A DNA stretch of 39,809 nucleotides from Jiella pacifica (lineage in GTDB: Bacteria > Pseudomonadota > Alphaproteobacteria > Rhizobiales > Rhizobiaceae): assembly GCF_010500815.1 (NCBI RefSeq), contig NZ_JAAAMG010000031.1, positions 1 to 39,809 of the forward strand. Direction: 5' to 3'. Every line of letters begins with the position of its first letter. Position 1 is the first letter of the stretch. The position numbers and the translations under genes were made by a program. Of this stretch, positions 8,100 through 15,788 are shown in pieces. A model generated the notes under the pieces. That model worked only from the letters and a program-made list of their open reading frames with translations. It searched no databases and had not been told where the DNA came from.

Positions 8100-8882
8100 C
8101 TATTCCCTCCAATGCTCGCAGCGGCTCTCGAGAGCGCGGATGGTCTCGTTGAACACGATGGCGATCGCCGCGATGACGACGATCGTGGCCATCAGCCGAT
8201 CGAGCTGAAACCCCTGGCCCCACTGCTCGATGACGTTTCCAAGCCCCTCGCGGGACGCGTACATTTCGGCGAGCAGGATGCCGGTGAAATTGAAGATCAT
8301 CGAAACCCGGATCGCTTCGAGAAGGACCGGCGTCATTCCGGGCAGATAGACCCGCAAAACGGTCTGCATTCGCGTCGCGCCGTAGGAGCGGGCGACCACC
8401 AGATGGTCGCGGCGTACGCTTTCGATGGCTGCGAAGGACAGCATCATGACGATGAACAACGTCGAGAACACGCCGAACGCCACCTTTTGATGGAAACTGA
8501 TCCCGAAGGCGAAGATGAAGAGCGGCAGGAAGATCGATTTCGGGATGCTGAATACGAAGAATACGAGCGGCTTGAAGATGTCCGACGCGTATTTGTTCTC
8601 CCCGATCAATATCGCCATGATGAAGCCGACGGGGACGGAGACGAGAAAGGCAACGAGCGTTTCCAGGAGCGTCGTTGCCAGATGTCCGCGAAACCCTGCT
8701 TCGCCGAAAAGCTGAACGATCATCGGCCCCACCACGCTCGGCGGCGGCAGCAGGCGAGGATCAAGGAGACCGACCGTCGGTGCGACCTGCCAGACGGCAA
8801 TGAGCGCAGCGACGAGAGCGGCCCGCGCGACCGGAGCGGGGATACTCCGCGCTCCGGTGTTCCGGACGGTGGCCGTGTTCAT
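8100..8882 (-). CDS. ABC transporter permease, SsuC/TauC-like (first of two)
   Basis: This is a 260-residue inner-membrane permease of the nitrate/sulfonate/taurine group. It has the conserved R-S-Y-G-A-T-R-M-Q-T-V-L-R-V-Y-L-P-G coupling loop and hydrophobic helices throughout. The ATG at 8882 overlaps the stop of the substrate-binding protein gene by four bases (ATGA), so translation is likely coupled. It is clearly different in sequence from the other permease of the operon, which points to a heterodimer. Confidence 0.9.
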   Translation of the reverse strand: MNTATVRNTGARSIPAPVARAALVAALIAVWQVAPTVGLLDPRLLPPPSVVGPMIVQLFGEAGFRGHLATTLLETLVAFLVSVPVGFIMAILIGENKYASDIFKPLVFFVFSIPKSIFLPLFIFAFGISFHQKVAFGVFSTLFIVMMLSFAAIESVRRDHLVVARSYGATRMQTVLRVYLPGMTPVLLEAIRVSMIFNFTGILLAEMYASREGLGNVIEQWGQGFQLDRLMATIVVIAAIAIVFNETIRALESRCEHWRE

Positions 8883-9880
8883 TTTGCCGGCGAGATGACG
8901 GCAGGAGTGAAGGCGTCGGTCCAGATTTCGTCGGCCTGAGGCATGTCTTCGATCCCCGTCAGCTTGGCCAGGTCCATGGCGGTCGCCGCCAGATCCGCGT
9001 TCATCTCGCCGGTGCGGGACAATTTCAGGAAGACGTTCTTCCACTCCATTTCGGCCACTTCCGGCGAAATGTTGTTGAGGTCGGCAATGATCTTGATCGC
9101 CGCGTCCTTGTTGTCCTGCAGATAGGCGACACCCCGATAAAGCGCATTCGTCGCCTTCTGCACGAGTTCCGGCTTTTCCTCGATGAAGGCGCCGGTCGTC
9201 GCCCAACCGGAATTGAGATGCTCCGGCATCGCCGTGCCATAGTCGAGGATCGCGCGCGCATCGCCCTTGGTGAGAACGTCGTAGCTCAAGGGCGAATAGA
9301 CGACCGCCGCGCTGACGTTTTCACTGATGAGGTTCGGCAAGAGGCCGCCGCCGCCGAGCGGGATGCTTTCGAAGGTGATGCTCTGGTCGGACATCGTCCA
9401 GCGGGCCAGCATGTCAGACAAGGAACCGGCCGAGGTGATCCCGACATTCTCGCCCTCGACCTGCTTTGCTTCGGTGATTGGCGAATTGGGGAGCACCATC
9501 AACTGCCACCCGTAGTTTCCCGAACCGAGCATGCCGATGAGCTTGGCGTCGACACCCTTGGCGCGGCTGGATGCGGTGACGCTGCTGGAACTGCCGATGA
9601 TGTCGGCCGCCCCGGCGACCATTGCCGTCACGGCTTCGGCGCCGCTCTGATAGACGGTCAGCTCCGCTTCGATCCCTTCGTCCTTGAAGTAGCCTTGATC
9701 TTCCGCCCTGTGGGCGACGACCGTGGGAAACCAGGTCTTGGTCGCAAGGCCGATACGGACCATGTCTGCAGCGTTCGCAGCCCCGGGTAGCCCGAAGCCG
9801 ACCATCACGCTTCCCACCAATGCGGCGCCGGTCCAAGCCGAGACAATCCGGCCCGAATTCTTGCTCGTTCGCTTTGTCAT
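8879..9880 (-). CDS. ABC transporter periplasmic substrate-binding protein (SsuA/TauA/NMT1-like)
   Basis: This is the first gene of the transporter operon and encodes 333 residues. The signal peptide has a basic start (M-T-K-R-T-S-K), a hydrophobic core and A-N-A at 35-37, giving a predicted cleavage before A-D-M. The mature part is a two-lobed binding protein of the nitrate/sulfonate/taurine/thiamine-precursor group, recognisable from A-E-D-Q-G-Y-F-K-D-E-G-I-E near its start and V-A-G-A-A-D-I-I-G-S. The ligand cannot be deduced from family alone. A strong GGAGGAAAG ribosome binding site precedes the ATG. The predicted IclR operators lie about 200 bases upstream. Confidence 0.92.
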   Translation of the reverse strand: MTKRTSKNSGRIVSAWTGAALVGSVMVGFGLPGAANAADMVRIGLATKTWFPTVVAHRAEDQGYFKDEGIEAELTVYQSGAEAVTAMVAGAADIIGSSSSVTASSRAKGVDAKLIGMLGSGNYGWQLMVLPNSPITEAKQVEGENVGITSAGSLSDMLARWTMSDQSITFESIPLGGGGLLPNLISENVSAAVVYSPLSYDVLTKGDARAILDYGTAMPEHLNSGWATTGAFIEEKPELVQKATNALYRGVAYLQDNKDAAIKIIADLNNISPEVAEMEWKNVFLKLSRTGEMNADLAATAMDLAKLTGIEDMPQADEIWTDAFTPAVISPAK

Positions 9881-10073
9881 TCTTTCCTCCCTATGCAGAC
9901 CAGGGCCTGCCGATGCATTTCCCGTGAGCGGACGACTGGCGTTTGATCGACGCCGCCTCTCATTGCCTTCCACTCGCCGCCGACCGGGTCCGCCCGATCG
10001 AAAGACGTCTTCTTCCGCTACGTCCATCCGTCGACACAGCGCCTCCAGTTCCGATCCTCAGCGATGTCAGGAA

Positions 10074-10109
10074 ATTTCGCAAGAAGAAAATTATTTCGCA
10101 CAACGAAAT
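10074..10109. promoter_or_regulatory. tandem IclR-type operator between ABC operon and IclR gene
   Basis: The perfect inverted repeat ATTTCG-N5-CGAAAT lies at 10093-10109. A second, weaker copy (ATTTCG-N5-AGAAAA) lies at 10074-10090, with centres exactly 19 bp apart. The same tandem arrangement with the same 5-base spacer and 19-bp step occurs in front of the lyase/CoA-transferase operon (13073-13108). The position between divergent genes fits control of both by the IclR protein encoded at 10259. The rest of the 9881-10258 gap shows nothing else recognisable. Confidence 0.75.
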
Positions 10110-10258
10110 TCAGGATGGCTTTCGTCCGGCGCTGGTTTCGGAGTAAGAGCGCCGAAGGCGCCAAGCCAGATCGGAAAGCCGGATCAACGCCCATGATCGC
10201 CTTTATCGAGAGATTTGAACCGAGCCTGTCCCGCGCATGCCGGAGAAAGTGAGCGAGA

Positions 10259-11056
10259 GTGGTTGAGGGCAGAGACGGCAATTTCGTCGAGGGCCTTGCG
10301 CGCGGGCTATCCATCCTCGAGTCGTTCGACCGGACCAACGCATCCATGACGTTGTCTCAGGTCGCGCGACGGACGGGGATGAGCCCCGCCGCGGCTCGGC
10401 GCGGTCTGCATACGCTGGCGAGCCTCGGCTACATTCGCCAGGTCGACCGCCACTTCGTCCTGAGCGCCCGCATCCTGACGCTTGCGTCCGCCTACCTTCA
10501 GGCCGCCGGCAGCGACGACCTGCTCCTGCCGGAACTGCGCCGCATCGTGGGAACCTTCGGCGCCGCCGCGTCGATCGCCGTCCTTCATGGCACCGACATC
10601 CTGTATGTTGCCCACTATTCCGAAGAACGTTCTCGCCGGATCGTCGCTTCGGTCGGCACCCACTATCCGGCCCACGCGACCTCGATGGGCAAGGTCCTGA
10701 TCGCCGCTCTCGCCGCAGAGCAACTCGATGCCTATCTGGAGCACGCGGACTTCCGTCCCCTCACCGACCGAACGATCGACAATGCCGACGACCTGAAACG
10801 GGTCATCGCCGAGTGCCGAAAGAACGGCTATGCGACCGCCGTCGACGAACTCGACTATGGAATCACCTCGCTCGCCGTGCCGATCCGCAACGCGCAGGGC
10901 CGTGTCCTCGCGGCGATCAACTGCTCCGGCTATTCCGGTCGCGTGACGGCCGAGCGCCTCGTCGCGGAGCGACTGGAGGATCTGATCGGGTCGGCCAACC
11001 GGATCGGCCGGGTCCTCGACGCCAACCCGGCGCTGGCGCAGTCATTCCATCTTTGA
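10259..11056 (+). CDS. IclR family transcriptional regulator (PcaR/PcaU-like subgroup)
   Basis: This 265-residue regulator has an N-terminal winged helix (about 8-70: F-V-E-G-L-A-R-G-L-S-I-L-E-S-F, then S-Q-V-A-R-R-T-G-M-S-P-A-A-A-R-R) and a C-terminal IclR effector domain (about 90-255, with H-A-T-S-M-G-K-V-L). The start motif resembles regulators of aromatic and dicarboxylic acid catabolism. GTG 10259 is the chosen start, with GGAGAAAG upstream. It is divergent from the ABC operon, and its C-terminal end faces the CoA-transferase operon. The shared palindromes in both promoters suggest it controls both operons and itself; whether as activator or repressor is unknown. Confidence 0.9.
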   Translation: MVEGRDGNFVEGLARGLSILESFDRTNASMTLSQVARRTGMSPAAARRGLHTLASLGYIRQVDRHFVLSARILTLASAYLQAAGSDDLLLPELRRIVGTFGAAASIAVLHGTDILYVAHYSEERSRRIVASVGTHYPAHATSMGKVLIAALAAEQLDAYLEHADFRPLTDRTIDNADDLKRVIAECRKNGYATAVDELDYGITSLAVPIRNAQGRVLAAINCSGYSGRVTAERLVAERLEDLIGSANRIGRVLDANPALAQSFHL

Positions 11057-11112
11057 GCCTGCCTGGGCAAAGCCCGGACGCTCGGCACGCCGGCGGGCGC
11101 AAGCCTGTCTGC

Positions 11113-12261
11113 TTACGCCGACGCCGCGCGCTCCTGCAACTCCTTGCGGATGGCAGTTCCATGCTCGTCGAGCAGCGGCGGCGGCAGAACATCCGCGTCG
11201 ATTTCGCAGTCGAAGTTGTAGGGAGGCCGGACCGTCGTGAAGACGCCGTTGTCCGGACGATCGACCGAAACCTTGATCCCCAGATGGCGGGCCTGGGGAT
11301 CCTCCAACGCTTCGTCGGCGTCATAGGCGGCCGAGTGCGGCACGCCGTTGGCGGCAAGCCGCTCGCACCATTCGTCCCGGGTTCTCTCCCTGAAGATCGG
11401 CGTCAGTGTCTCGATCAGATCGTCATGATGCGCAATGCGCCCGGTTCGCTCGACAAATCGCGGGTCAGCACCGATCTCGGGGTGGTCCAGCGTGATGACC
11501 AACGAGTCCCAGAACTTTGGCGGCGAAGAAAGATGGAAGGCGATCCAGCGCTCGTCCTTGCATGCGAAAGTGTAGGACTGTGACACTTCCGGACGGCTGA
11601 GAGGCCCCATCACCTGGCCGACGCTGTAGTAATGGGTAAAGCTGTCGAGATTGAAATGCGACATCGCTTCCAGCATCGAGATGTCGAGCCGGCGCCCCGT
11701 TCCTGTCTTCGATCTCTCCAACAGCGCCGCGCAGATACCCGTCGCTGCATACTGACCTGTGACGGCATCCGCGATGGCCGGGCCGATGACGCGCGGACGG
11801 TCGGGCGGTGTCAAAAGCCGGAGATAGCCGGAGGCTGCCTGTGCCACCGTGTCGAAGACCGGTCGATCGCGGTAGGGACCGGACGTACCGAAGCCGGTGA
11901 TTGCGCAGTAGATCAAGTCCGGCTTAAGGGCCCGGAGCGCCGCCTCGCCCGCCCCGATCGTCTCGGCAAAACCGGGACGAAAATTCTGAATGAATACGTC
12001 GGCAGTCGATATCAGCGCATGGAAGACGGCCAGATCCGCCGGGTCGCGGGTGTCGAGCGCGATCGACCGCTTGTTGCGGTTGTAGGTCTGATAGTGGGGC
12101 GAATAGAGCCCGCCCTTGAAGGCTCGGAACGGATCGCCCGTTCCCGGCCTCTCGACCTTGATGACGTCGGCGCCGAGATCGGCGAGGTGCATCGCGGCCG
12201 CCGGTCCGGTGATGTAGGTCCCCATTTCGACGACGCGAAAGGAGCGGAGCATCTTGACCAT
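11113..12261 (-). CDS. CaiB/BaiF type III CoA-transferase
   Basis: This 382-residue protein is a family III CoA-transferase, which moves CoA between carboxylic acids through aspartyl-anhydride and aspartyl-CoA intermediates. Landmarks are the N-terminal R-V-V-E-M-G-T-Y-I-T-G-P, L-A-D-L-G-A-D-V-I-K-V-E, N-R-N-K-R-S-I-A-L-D, and the catalytic Asp137 in R-P-V-F-D-T-V-A-Q-A-A-S-G. It follows the citryl-CoA-lyase-like gene with start and stop touching at 12261, so the two are translationally coupled. The natural reading is that it activates the acid that its partner then cleaves. The acid is not known. Confidence 0.93.
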   Translation of the reverse strand: MVKMLRSFRVVEMGTYITGPAAAMHLADLGADVIKVERPGTGDPFRAFKGGLYSPHYQTYNRNKRSIALDTRDPADLAVFHALISTADVFIQNFRPGFAETIGAGEAALRALKPDLIYCAITGFGTSGPYRDRPVFDTVAQAASGYLRLLTPPDRPRVIGPAIADAVTGQYAATGICAALLERSKTGTGRRLDISMLEAMSHFNLDSFTHYYSVGQVMGPLSRPEVSQSYTFACKDERWIAFHLSSPPKFWDSLVITLDHPEIGADPRFVERTGRIAHHDDLIETLTPIFRERTRDEWCERLAANGVPHSAAYDADEALEDPQARHLGIKVSVDRPDNGVFTTVRPPYNFDCEIDADVLPPPLLDEHGTAIRKELQERAASA

Positions 12262-13064
12262 CAGCGGTCATCCTTCCTGGCAGGCAGTCCGTCATAGCTG
12301 ATCGCCTGATCGGCGTGGTTGGACATGATGAAGCCGATCGAACGCTGGCTTTCTTCGAGAAGATGCGCCACCAGCCCGGCCGTTCGTGCGAGGATGGGGA
12401 CCCCTTTCATCGCACCGCGGGGAAAGCCTGCGTCCAGCATCAGGGCCGGAATCGCGCCGGACACGTTGATCGGCAGGGGACGGTTCATGATGCCCGGCGC
12501 GTGGCGGGCGACCGCCTTGATCATCGCGATATGCTCACCCTCGACGCCCTCTTGCGCGGCCACGGCCAGAAGCCGGTCGGCGCGCGGGTCGCCGCTGCTG
12601 TGCTGCGGATGTCCCAGCCCTGGCACCTTCTGGCGCCTCGCCTTCAACTCCTCGAGGCTTTCGCGCGCGACGGTGTCCGTGTCCTGTCCGCTTTCACGGA
12701 CCCGGTCGACCAGCTCGCCGAGATAGCGACCGGCCGTCTCCGAACTCCCGGCAACGACCGACCCCATCCCGAGGATGCCCGCAGCGATCGCCCCCTGCCA
12801 CGCGTCCGGTCCTGCCGCGAGCGTCATCCGCGCGGCCTGAACGCTCGGCACCAGGCCATGCTCGGCAATGGCGACGAGGCATGCGTCGGTGATGCGACCT
12901 TGGGCCGCGCTCGGCCGATCACCGGTGACCAGAAGCCAAAAATAGTCGGTGAAATTGATCCCACCGATCAGGTCGCGGCACAGATCGTTCCCCCGCACGG
13001 TGACGCTGACGGCGTCGGAGGCCGCGATCGCGGTCAACGCCTGATCTTGCTTGCCGATACGCAA
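12261..13064 (-). CDS. citrate synthase/citryl-CoA lyase-like protein
   Basis: The 267-residue product is a short citrate-synthase-fold protein of the citryl-CoA-lyase-like group. Recognisable parts are T-V-R-G-N-D-L-C-R-D-L-I-G near the start, F-W-L-L-V-T-G-D-R-P-S, the histidine loop P-G-L-G-H-P-Q-H-S-S-G-D-P-R-A and the C-terminal R-T-A-G-L-V-A-H-L-L-E-E. The His-loop is kept, but the region usually reading N-V-D reads N-V-S-G, and the first citrate synthase histidine (G-P-x-H-G-G) appears replaced (G-P-D-A-W-Q-G). That argues for cleavage or a changed chemistry rather than citrate synthesis. I chose TTG 13064, six bases after AAAGGA; no ATG is available except far upstream beyond the operators. 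Confidence 0.85.
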   Translation of the reverse strand: MRIGKQDQALTAIAASDAVSVTVRGNDLCRDLIGGINFTDYFWLLVTGDRPSAAQGRITDACLVAIAEHGLVPSVQAARMTLAAGPDAWQGAIAAGILGMGSVVAGSSETAGRYLGELVDRVRESGQDTDTVARESLEELKARRQKVPGLGHPQHSSGDPRADRLLAVAAQEGVEGEHIAMIKAVARHAPGIMNRPLPINVSGAIPALMLDAGFPRGAMKGVPILARTAGLVAHLLEESQRSIGFIMSNHADQAISYDGLPARKDDR

Positions 13065-13072
13065 ACCCAATC

Positions 13073-13108
13073 CTTTCGATATGCGAAAATAATTTCGTAA
13101 TACGAAAT
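13073..13108. promoter_or_regulatory. tandem IclR-type operator in front of the lyase/CoA-transferase operon
   Basis: ATTTCG-N5-CGAAAT is perfect at 13092-13108. A near-perfect second copy, CTTTCG-N5-CGAAAA, is at 13073-13089, with centres 19 bp apart. The weaker copy lies on the operon side, as in the ABC promoter, and its edge runs into the ribosome binding site of the lyase gene. A protein bound here could block translation initiation or early transcription. Confidence 0.75.
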
Positions 13109-13643
13109 GTACGGATTTTCGATGCGCTTCGTCAAGGGGAACTGCTGCCGACCCGAAATCAGGCACGCTGCTTCGCTGACGCCGTCGTGCACACATGTCA
13201 TTTGCGTTGATGGGGAACGCGCGCAGCTTCGAACGGTGCATCGCGATCACCTAGCAAAGGTTGTGGAGGCGGGTCATTCCTCGGCACACGGGCGCTTTTC
13301 CGCCAGAGCGTCGAACGAGAAGCTTCCGATGCTGGCCGAAGGGCATCGCCAGGCCACCAAGCTGGGGCTCGCCGCGCTCGGGATCGTCGGGGGCCGCCGC
13401 CTTGCTCTTCGGTGGCAGGCGCCACCGGTTGCGGAGACGGGACGCGCCATGACGACGATGGCGAGAGCCTTGTTCTCGTGACGGAGTTTACTGCAACGGC
13501 GGCTCGTCGCGCCTCACCGATCTGATGCCGATTCGCGCACGTCATCCCCTGAACCTCAGCATCGCCGAGTGCACCGATGGCGAGGCGTGAAATCATCGAT
13601 CGCGCTGTCGGGATGACCGCTGGTAGCCGGATCGCCTGTCTTC
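13109..13643. other. no recognisable gene
   Basis: Open frames on both strands lack family motifs and good start signals. The left edge must hold the promoter of the lyase/CoA-transferase operon. I see no repeats or RNA genes. Confidence 0.6.
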
Positions 13644-14060
13644 TCAGGCATCCTCACGGGCTTCGGCGACAGCGAGTTCCAGACCCTCCAGGAAGATGAA
13701 GATCAAGGCCGAGACGAATCCGGCCGTCAGCCATGACAACGGGCCCGTCAAAAGCAGCCCACACAGATACGCAGCTCCCATGGCGCAGCCGACGGAAAGA
13801 AAGTTGAGCATCCGTCCGAGCAGCTTGACGCTGTCCGACTCCTGCGGCTCCTCCCGTAGCAGCAGAAGCGTCAAAAGCTCCGCCACCGCGAAGGCGGCGA
13901 CGGCACCAGCAGCGGCCAGAAAAATATCGAGTGGATCTGGCTGCGCGATCGTCGTCAGGAGTGCGTAACAGCCTGTGATCGTGATCGAGAACGCATAGGC
14001 GGAGGCGTTGTCCATGACGCTTAGCCGCAGGTTCTTGAGGAGAAGTCGCTTGGCCCGCAT
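13644..14060 (-). CDS. small hypothetical membrane protein
   Basis: From the ATG at 14060 the product has 138 residues with about four hydrophobic segments: around 18-38 (Y-A-F-S-I-T-I-T-G-C-Y-A-L-L), 46-66, 85-105 and 108-128. A basic N-terminus (M-R-A-K-R-L-L-L-K-N-L-R) suggests the N-terminus is cytoplasmic. I do not recognise the family. The frame is open further upstream, but that part is Arg/Pro-rich and unlike the rest. A GGAGAGG sequence lies about 10 bases before the start. Confidence 0.6.
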   Translation of the reverse strand: MRAKRLLLKNLRLSVMDNASAYAFSITITGCYALLTTIAQPDPLDIFLAAAGAVAAFAVAELLTLLLLREEPQESDSVKLLGRMLNFLSVGCAMGAAYLCGLLLTGPLSWLTAGFVSALIFIFLEGLELAVAEAREDA

Positions 14061-14531
14061 TTCCGTCTGCCTCTCCCCTGCCCGTCTCGCCGTTCGCCCG
14101 CTCCGCTGCAGCCGATCGCTGCATCCGGGGCATGCACCGCCGGCTACCGATTCCGGCGCGAACCGCAGTGCCCATGGCACGTTGTGCCAGTCGGAAGGAG
14201 CAACTGAGCCACAGCGGCCGATCCGCGTTGTTGCCGCCCTGGATGGTGGCGCGGCCGGCGCCAGTGGACGGAGCCGCGACCTCCTAAAGCTGCGTGAAGC
14301 AGACAGGTTCCACGTCGATGACAGAGGCAGTGCCCGCCCCTCGGGCCAAGTTTCCCCCGCGCCAGCGGGACTGCAGCCTGTAATGCTGCTTTCCGCGTTG
14401 TCCTGATCAAGCTCTTTGCGTCGAGGGATTGGACGCAGAGCGCGAGCCAACGACCCGGGCATGGTCGCAGTGATCGGTGTATCCCTCTACGCCGATCTGA
14501 CCTCGAAGACGGACAAACGGAGCGCAAACAG
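14061..14531. other. no recognisable gene between divergent membrane-protein genes
   Basis: No motif-bearing frame is seen. A GC-rich inverted repeat (CCCGC-GCCA-GCGGG, near 14355) could form a small hairpin, without a T-run. Promoters for both flanking genes must lie here. Confidence 0.55.
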
Positions 14532-15377
14532 GTGTCGATGATTCGGCTGGTGCCCAAGTTGCTGAAGACCGCGTTGGCCGGCTGGTGGAATGACAGGGCC
14601 TTGAGCCTTGGTGCGGCGATCTCCTTCTACACGCTCTTTTCCATGGCGCCCGTTCTGCTGATCGTCGTTAGCGTGGCGGGGCTGATTTATGGGCGAGAGG
14701 CCGCTCAGGGGGCGATCGTGGAAGAGATCGGCGGGCTTATCGGCACCAAACCCGCTGCCGCCATCGAAGCGATGATCGCCAGTGCGAACAATTTCGGATC
14801 GAGCATCGTGGGGACAGTGGTCGGCTTCACGACGTTCCTGTTTCTCGCGACGGGCGCCCTCGTGGAGCTGCAGGACGACCTGAACATCATCTGGAAGGCG
14901 CCGCCGCCCGAGAAATCCACCATTTTCGTTCTCTTGCGCACCCGGGTGCTCAGCTTGGCGCTGGTGGTGGCGATCAGTTTCGTCCTCCTGGTATCCCTCA
15001 TCCTCGATGCCGGCCTCTCGGCGCTGACAGCTTACTTGCCACGCATCCTGCCTGGATCGGACGCGATCATCTTCACCCTCAACTCCATCTCCGCGCTGGC
15101 CAGCGCGTGCCTCCTCTTCGGGCTCATTTTCAAGGTGCTGCCGGACGTGGACATCGCGTGGCGAGACGTGCTGGTAGGCGCCATTCTCACCGGTTTTCTG
15201 TTCACGCTCGGCAAATTTCTGATCGGCCTCTACATCGGACGAAGCGGCGTCGCATCGAGTTATGGCGCCGCAGGATCGCTCGTCACGATCCTGATCTGGG
15301 TCTATTATTCATCCCAGATCCTGCTCTTCGGCGCCGAATTCACGAAAGCCTTCGCGGATCACCGGGCCCGGCGCTGA
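14532..15377 (+). CDS. YihY/BrkB family inner-membrane protein
   Basis: This 281-residue integral membrane protein belongs to the YihY/virulence factor BrkB family (once mis-called ribonuclease BN). Family marks are A-I-S-F-Y-T-L-F-S-M-A-P near residue 32, W-x-x-P-P-P-E in the middle, V-L-P-D-V-D-I-A-W-R-D-V, and S-S-Y-G-A-A-G-S-L-V-T-I-L-I-W-V-Y-Y-S-S near the end. About six membrane helices are expected. Some family members have been linked to lipid transport across the envelope, but the role here is not shown by sequence. The start could be GTG 14532 or ATG 14538; the difference is two residues. Confidence 0.9.
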   Translation: MSMIRLVPKLLKTALAGWWNDRALSLGAAISFYTLFSMAPVLLIVVSVAGLIYGREAAQGAIVEEIGGLIGTKPAAAIEAMIASANNFGSSIVGTVVGFTTFLFLATGALVELQDDLNIIWKAPPPEKSTIFVLLRTRVLSLALVVAISFVLLVSLILDAGLSALTAYLPRILPGSDAIIFTLNSISALASACLLFGLIFKVLPDVDIAWRDVLVGAILTGFLFTLGKFLIGLYIGRSGVASSYGAAGSLVTILIWVYYSSQILLFGAEFTKAFADHRARR

Positions 15378-15788
15378 ATGCAGGACAGGCGGAGAGGCCA
15401 GCGCAGTAAGCTTCCTTCAGACCAGGACAACGGGATCGCACGGAGCGCTCCGAAGGGAAGACCTTCGGAGCCACAAGACGGCCAGAATGGCTGCGACAAG
15501 GGGAGCCGACGAGAGCAAGAGACCCAGGCGGAAGCATCCGCTCACGGGCATGCGGGAGATCAAGCACGAGCTCCCTCTTCCTCCGTTGGCGGGGCGCAGG
15601 ATATTCGCTTGCCTTCTCTTCTCAGGGATACGCCGAGCCGCTGGACATGTTCCCGGCCTCGCCGACGGTCGGCAGCAGCTTCGAAACATGATTGAAGAAC
15701 GTCTCTCTCTCGACAGACCGTTCGTATCACATGGACACGTCGACCCGCCCTGCCCTGCGGAGAGACCGCGTTCCCCTCCGTTTCCGGC
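15378..15788. other. no recognisable gene
   Basis: This gap separates two convergent genes (yihY-like and the phospholipase D gene). A minus-strand frame at 15417-15689 has one hydrophobic stretch but no recognisable domain and atypical Arg/Ser-rich sequence. I see no clear terminator with a T-run. Confidence 0.5.

Noticed and set aside
15417-15689. Minus-strand frame with one hydrophobic stretch between the yihY-like and phospholipase D genes
   Set aside because: No ribosome binding site, no family match and Arg/Ser-rich composition; not supported as a gene.
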